From CAZNDN01 sp964571815 (GTDB taxonomy: Bacteria; Fibrobacterota; Chitinivibrionia; Chitinivibrionales; WJKA01), in NCBI GenBank assembly GCA_964571815.1, contig CAZNDN010000086.1:1-18266 (forward strand): DNA of 18,266 nucleotides, in the 5' to 3' direction. Made by a program: the position numbers and the translations under genes. Shown piece by piece: positions 15,406 through 18,266 of this stretch (positions are counted from its first letter, which is position 1; the number at the start of each line of letters is the position of its first letter). The notes under the pieces are model-generated. The model was given only the letters and a program-made list of their open reading frames with translations, was not told the origin of the DNA and made no database searches.

Positions 15406-15436
15406 TGTGCCTCCTCGATCATTTGTGTTGTAAGGT

Positions 15437-17806
15437 TTACTCAATGACGACAACCGGTACTGTCGTCCTGCCCTGCTCCGTATCGATGGTAAGCAGAAAT
15501 GACCCGGCGCCGGTCAACCCGCGGCTTGTGTGTCCTTCCAGAGCCAATCGGTGAGTTCCCGCGTCGATTACTCCGTTTAACAACGTCGCACAATGTCGAC
15601 CGCTCATGTCGTAGAGCGAAACGCTCAGGCGACGGCGCGACGGAATCACCAGTCCCACACCGGGAGTGCGGCCTCGTATCGCATGGACGGTTACGTCCTT
15701 CTCACCGGATAAGCAACGGCCCGGTTGCGGCGAAATCGCCACCGGATTCGGCACCCCGGGGATCCATTCCAGCCCCTCGTAGAGCGACTTGTTCTCCGGC
15801 CCCGCCTGGTCCACCACCGCCTGCGCAGCCGCCGGACGGTTGCCCGGTTCGTACGAAGTTGCCCCTTCGCACGAGGTGAAGTTGTCGGAGCAGGGCCCTT
15901 TGCCGTTGGTACTGTACCAGCCGCCTTCGAGCGTTATCGGGCCCGGCGGGCTGCCCCAGGTCGACGCAACTCTGCTGTTCCCTTCATACACATTGTCGCG
16001 ATAGAAGATGTTCCTGGTGCCGGCATCGGGATAGAACCCCTTGACCGCACCCGACGTTCTTCCGGACCAGACATAGGAATCGGGATGTTGTTCCTGCCGC
16101 CACATCATGGAACGTCTCTCTGCCGTGGATTCCGTCTCGCCCCATTCGTTGGGGAAGAAGTTTTCCTCGGCGATTGCCCCGTGCTGATCCCCCAGGGTGT
16201 AGAACGTGCCGCAATCCCCGTGGTGGAGACAGCCGGAGTAGATCACGTTGTGCGCGGCATAGAAGGCGTTGTGATCCTTTGTCTCGTCGCAGCGGCCCCA
16301 GCCCCATCCGATGCTGACCGTGTTGAAACCGCATGGGCCGAGGTCGTTGTTGGTCAATTCGAAATTCTTGGCGAAGTAAACCATGATGACCGGGGCGTGC
16401 GTGAACTGCCAGGAAACCAGGCGCGTGATGTTGTTCGACACCGTAATGTCGGAGCACGTCCGGAGGTATTCGGCATCGGCGGGAAAGGGGTACAGCGGCT
16501 GGTCATAGGAGGAGTTCGGGTCGCAGTGTTCATCATGCCCCACATTCACCGCATGACTGCCGGTCCAGCGAAATATGCAGCCGTCAACCGTGCTGTTGTG
16601 AACATCGTTTATAAAGTTGACCCCACCGCCTCCGAGATATTCGAAGCGGCAGTTCCGAAAATGAATGTTATCGGCAAACAACACCTCCACCGCCGACTGG
16701 ATCTGTGATTGCCCCATCCAGTACGTGACGTTGTCATCGAGTTGGCCGCTCTCGGCACCAACCGGGCGGACAAACGCCGTTATGCTCTGGACACACACAT
16801 ATCCGTACGAATCTTGAACCTTCGGCAGCAGGTAGGAGTCGTCATGAAAAGCGATGCCCTCAAAGGTGAGGTTGTTTATTCGTTCGGTGGGGGAGTTGCC
16901 GGCTATGGATACAAGGCCCTCGACATGGGGAACAATAACCACGGCGGTATTCATATCAACACCGCCGCGGGGAATGTAGTAGAGTGTCCGGTCTGGACGA
17001 TCGTAGTAGAATTCGTTCTTGAAATCAAGAAAAGAAAGGTCGTTTTCAAAGAAAAGGTACGCCCCTTCGCCGTGAGAGCCGCCTTTATACTGGGCGATTC
17101 GCCACATCGGCTGCTGCATTTTGATTTTTGCGTTGGTACCGGTGGTCAGTTGATCCTCGACGCACCACTGCTGCGACATCCACGTGTCCCAGCGGTAGAG
17201 TTCCACGTCTTTGGGGTTGTGCAGATCGAGTTCGAACGGCTCCTGAGCCTTGCCCCACATATTTGCCTCCGGACCGACAAAAAATCCTTCGGTACCGTCG
17301 GCATACGTTCCCCATTCCTCTCCCTGTTGGAAATGTTTTCCAAACGCACGAACAGCCGGGAAATAATCAACCGTCATATTCCGGATTTTCTTTGTGATCG
17401 GGGTTTTTGCTTTCCAGATGTTTTTCCCCGGGTCGTGCAAGCTCCAACCGGTAATGCGCATACCGCCGCTGATTATCGGGGTTTCGTTGGGGTATGCTTT
17501 CCAGGCAACGGTTTTCCCGTTCTTTCCCCCGTCCCGTGTATCGAATTCGAGGGTCTTGTCAAGGAAATGATAGCCTCCGTTGGCATTGCCGCGCACATAC
17601 ACAACAATATCATCGCTGCCGTCATTGATCTCCCGAACCTTGTCACGGGCCGCATGAAGGGTCTTCAGAGGTGCTTCCTCAGTGCCGGCAGCTCCGTCGT
17701 CGCCGCCGGGCGACACATATAACTCCCTGGCTGAGAAAGAATTAGCAAAAAAAACAAGTGCGCAGAGACCAGTGATGCGACGCGCGTTGCTGAACCGGTG
17801 AGGCAT
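15437..17806 (-). CDS. Secreted right-handed beta-helix protein (GH141/GH120-like) with FlgD-like tail
   Basis: A 789-residue protein with GGGAG 6 bases before the ATG. The signal peptide is residues 1-26 (ending NSFSA). The mature start RELYVSPGGDDGAAGTEEAP, then LKTLHAARDKVRE, is the classic opening of parallel beta-helix glycan enzymes. AYPNETPIISGGMRITGW resembles GH141/GH120-type proteins. Residues about 330-620 contain the helix repeats rich in N, G and short strands (NIHFRNCRFEYLGGGGVNFI, VSNNITRLVSWQFTHAPVIM, FELTNNDLGPCGFNTVSIGW). Residues about 715-789 form a FlgD-like Ig tail (SVSLYDMSGRHCATLL, then GTHRLALEG). It probably cuts or modifies a polysaccharide outside the cell; catalytic residues and substrate cannot be assigned by eye. 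It is first in the operon. Long antisense frames here are shadows. Confidence 0.85.
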   Translation of the reverse strand: MPHRFSNARRITGLCALVFFANSFSARELYVSPGGDDGAAGTEEAPLKTLHAARDKVREINDGSDDIVVYVRGNANGGYHFLDKTLEFDTRDGGKNGKTVAWKAYPNETPIISGGMRITGWSLHDPGKNIWKAKTPITKKIRNMTVDYFPAVRAFGKHFQQGEEWGTYADGTEGFFVGPEANMWGKAQEPFELDLHNPKDVELYRWDTWMSQQWCVEDQLTTGTNAKIKMQQPMWRIAQYKGGSHGEGAYLFFENDLSFLDFKNEFYYDRPDRTLYYIPRGGVDMNTAVVIVPHVEGLVSIAGNSPTERINNLTFEGIAFHDDSYLLPKVQDSYGYVCVQSITAFVRPVGAESGQLDDNVTYWMGQSQIQSAVEVLFADNIHFRNCRFEYLGGGGVNFINDVHNSTVDGCIFRWTGSHAVNVGHDEHCDPNSSYDQPLYPFPADAEYLRTCSDITVSNNITRLVSWQFTHAPVIMVYFAKNFELTNNDLGPCGFNTVSIGWGWGRCDETKDHNAFYAAHNVIYSGCLHHGDCGTFYTLGDQHGAIAEENFFPNEWGETESTAERRSMMWRQEQHPDSYVWSGRTSGAVKGFYPDAGTRNIFYRDNVYEGNSRVASTWGSPPGPITLEGGWYSTNGKGPCSDNFTSCEGATSYEPGNRPAAAQAVVDQAGPENKSLYEGLEWIPGVPNPVAISPQPGRCLSGEKDVTVHAIRGRTPGVGLVIPSRRRLSVSLYDMSGRHCATLLNGVIDAGTHRLALEGHTSRGLTGAGSFLLTIDTEQGRTTVPVVVIE

Positions 17807-17812
17807 GATGAA

Positions 17813-17860
17813 CTCCCGAGCTGTAAGATTACTGTGTTCCTGTAAGACTGTATAATACTA
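17813..17860 (-). promoter_or_regulatory. Promoter/operator region of the beta-helix operon with direct repeats
   Basis: CTGTAAGA occurs at 17821-17828 and again at 17840-17847, 19 bases apart (about two helical turns), next to an AT-rich box (TATAATA, 17851-17857). Read on the minus strand the box is TATTAT and would serve the beta-helix operon; read on the plus strand it is a perfect TATAAT ahead of the small frame at 17895. No good -35 hexamer is visible for either direction, so an activator or repressor may act through the repeats. Confidence 0.35.
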
Positions 17861-17894
17861 CAAAAAGGAGAGACGTAGAAAGGAGGTTGCTGTC

Positions 17895-18218
17895 ATGCTT
17901 TTTTGTTTTTGTCGGATAACGGAACGGCTGCCGTGGGCTTGTTTTTCCAATCCAATCCTGACGCTCGCCTACCGTAAGTCACTGAATCCCGGCAAACGCC
18001 TCAACCACGAGCTTTCTTTTCCACTGCATACAGAGTGGCTTGCACAGCTCCGACAGGGAATGGTCCGACAGGCATCGGGGTGCGGAATCTCTCAATCGGG
18101 GAGTGACGCTTTGGCACGCGCCCTGACGTGGACAGCCCACGGCAGGGCGCATTGTCGGATTCGGTTCGTGCACCGGATCAAGGCTCACCCGGCCGATAGA
18201 GGACACCGTGCCGGGTGA
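17895..18218 (+). CDS. Small hypothetical protein, doubtful
   Basis: A 107-codon frame starts at an ATG with a strong AAAGGAGG 8 bases upstream and a TATAAT box about 40 bases upstream, which is the main reason to list it. The protein (MLFCFCRITERLPWACFSNP, then mixed, Arg/His-rich) matches nothing I recognise and has no clear domain. Its 3' half runs through the hairpin and flank shared with the first DUF362 copy, where the reading frame is not conserved, so that part is unlikely to be coding. It may be a very short real peptide or a fortuitous ribosome-binding-site match. Confidence 0.25.
   Translation: MLFCFCRITERLPWACFSNPILTLAYRKSLNPGKRLNHELSFPLHTEWLAQLRQGMVRQASGCGISQSGSDALARALTWTAHGRAHCRIRFVHRIKAHPADRGHRAG
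18118..18150 (-). terminator. GC-rich hairpin downstream of the second DUF362 copy
   Basis: GCGCCCTG (18118-18125), A, CGTGG, loop ACAGC, CCACG, G, CAGGGCGC (18143-18150) forms a 14-position stem with one A/G mismatch. It is the counterpart of the hairpin at 13109-13138 and lies 78 bases beyond the stop codon, as there. Stem bases differ in a pairing-preserving way. There is no T tract on the minus strand. Confidence 0.65.
18185..18218. repeat. Inverted repeat directly after the second DUF362 stop
   Basis: TCACCCGGC (18185-18193) and GCCGGGTGA (18210-18218) are perfect 9-base complements with a 16-base loop, ending 9 bases before the DUF362 stop codon at 18228. The equivalent sequence behind the first copy (from 13175) keeps the left arm and loop but has lost most of the right arm. 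Confidence 0.45.
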
Positions 18219-18227
18219 AACTTCGTG

Positions 18228-18266
18228 CTACACACTGACCATGGTAAACTCCAGCTCATCCCACTT
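18228..18266 (-). CDS. 3' end of a second DUF362 gene (cut by the window edge)
   Basis: The last 39 bases read KWDELEFTMVSV and stop on the minus strand, exactly the C-terminus of the DUF362 protein ending at 13217. The two 39-base stretches differ at one position, a silent change in a Phe codon (13235 versus 18246). The downstream flank is also related. The rest of the gene lies beyond the window, so its length and Tat signal cannot be seen. A tandem paralogue upstream of the beta-helix operon is the simplest reading. Confidence 0.85.
   Translation of the reverse strand, partial: KWDELEFTMVSV

Noticed and set aside
15725..17722. Two long adjacent plus-strand frames of 327 and 337 codons
   Set aside because: They are antisense to the beta-helix gene, lack ribosome-binding sites and signal peptides, and give no recognisable domain.
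1..18266. tRNA, rRNA, CRISPR arrays, insertion sequences
   Set aside because: I looked for cloverleaf-like segments, regularly spaced repeats and transposase motifs on both strands and saw none.

Overview
This is a GC-rich window (about 60 % G+C by eye) from a Gram-negative, diderm bacterium. The signs are a TPR/outer-membrane-barrel protein, a lipobox lipoprotein, a Tat substrate, and secreted proteins ending in FlgD-like/T9SS-like Ig tails. That combination, with a bacterial Ser/Thr kinase and an FHA-type sigma-54 activator, suggests the Fibrobacterota/FCB side of the tree. This is an inference from style only; no rRNA or tRNA is present to fix the taxonomy.

Plus-strand half (about 1-9113). 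Two small exported, highly charged coiled-coil proteins share an LP-x-EV motif and are separated by a good intrinsic-terminator-like hairpin and a perfect 16-bp palindrome. They are followed by an exported protein of unknown function and a TPR plus beta-barrel envelope protein. A candidate promoter then precedes a tight three-gene unit: TPR lipoprotein, membrane-anchored Ser/Thr protein kinase with a PEGA-like outer domain, and an FHA-GAF-AAA+ sigma-54 activator. Start/stop spacing here is 1 bp or overlapping, so this looks like one envelope-to-transcription signalling cassette. A stand-alone aldo/keto reductase with two C-terminal [4Fe-4S] motifs closes this half.

Minus-strand half (about 9142-18266). 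Reading right to left there is a carbohydrate-facing operon: a large secreted right-handed beta-helix protein resembling GH141/GH120-type enzymes, a secreted CBM-like protein, and a Tat-exported DUF362 protein. Next come a roughly 630-bp gene-poor stretch carrying a dispersed 'PVLSSVEG'-type repeat, and an AraR-like regulator with two GntR-type winged helices and a LacI-type sugar-sensing domain. After that are an SH3-like protein whose frame is interrupted by tandem stops, small degraded-looking frames, and a conserved protein of unknown function.

The most striking structural observation is at the right edge. The last 39 bases are the 3' end of a second DUF362 gene, identical at the protein level to the first and differing by one silent base. 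Both copies are followed, at the same distance (78 bases), by a GC-rich hairpin whose stem shows compensatory base changes. The DUF362 module has therefore been duplicated and its 3' RNA structure kept. No tRNA, rRNA, CRISPR array or insertion sequence was seen.
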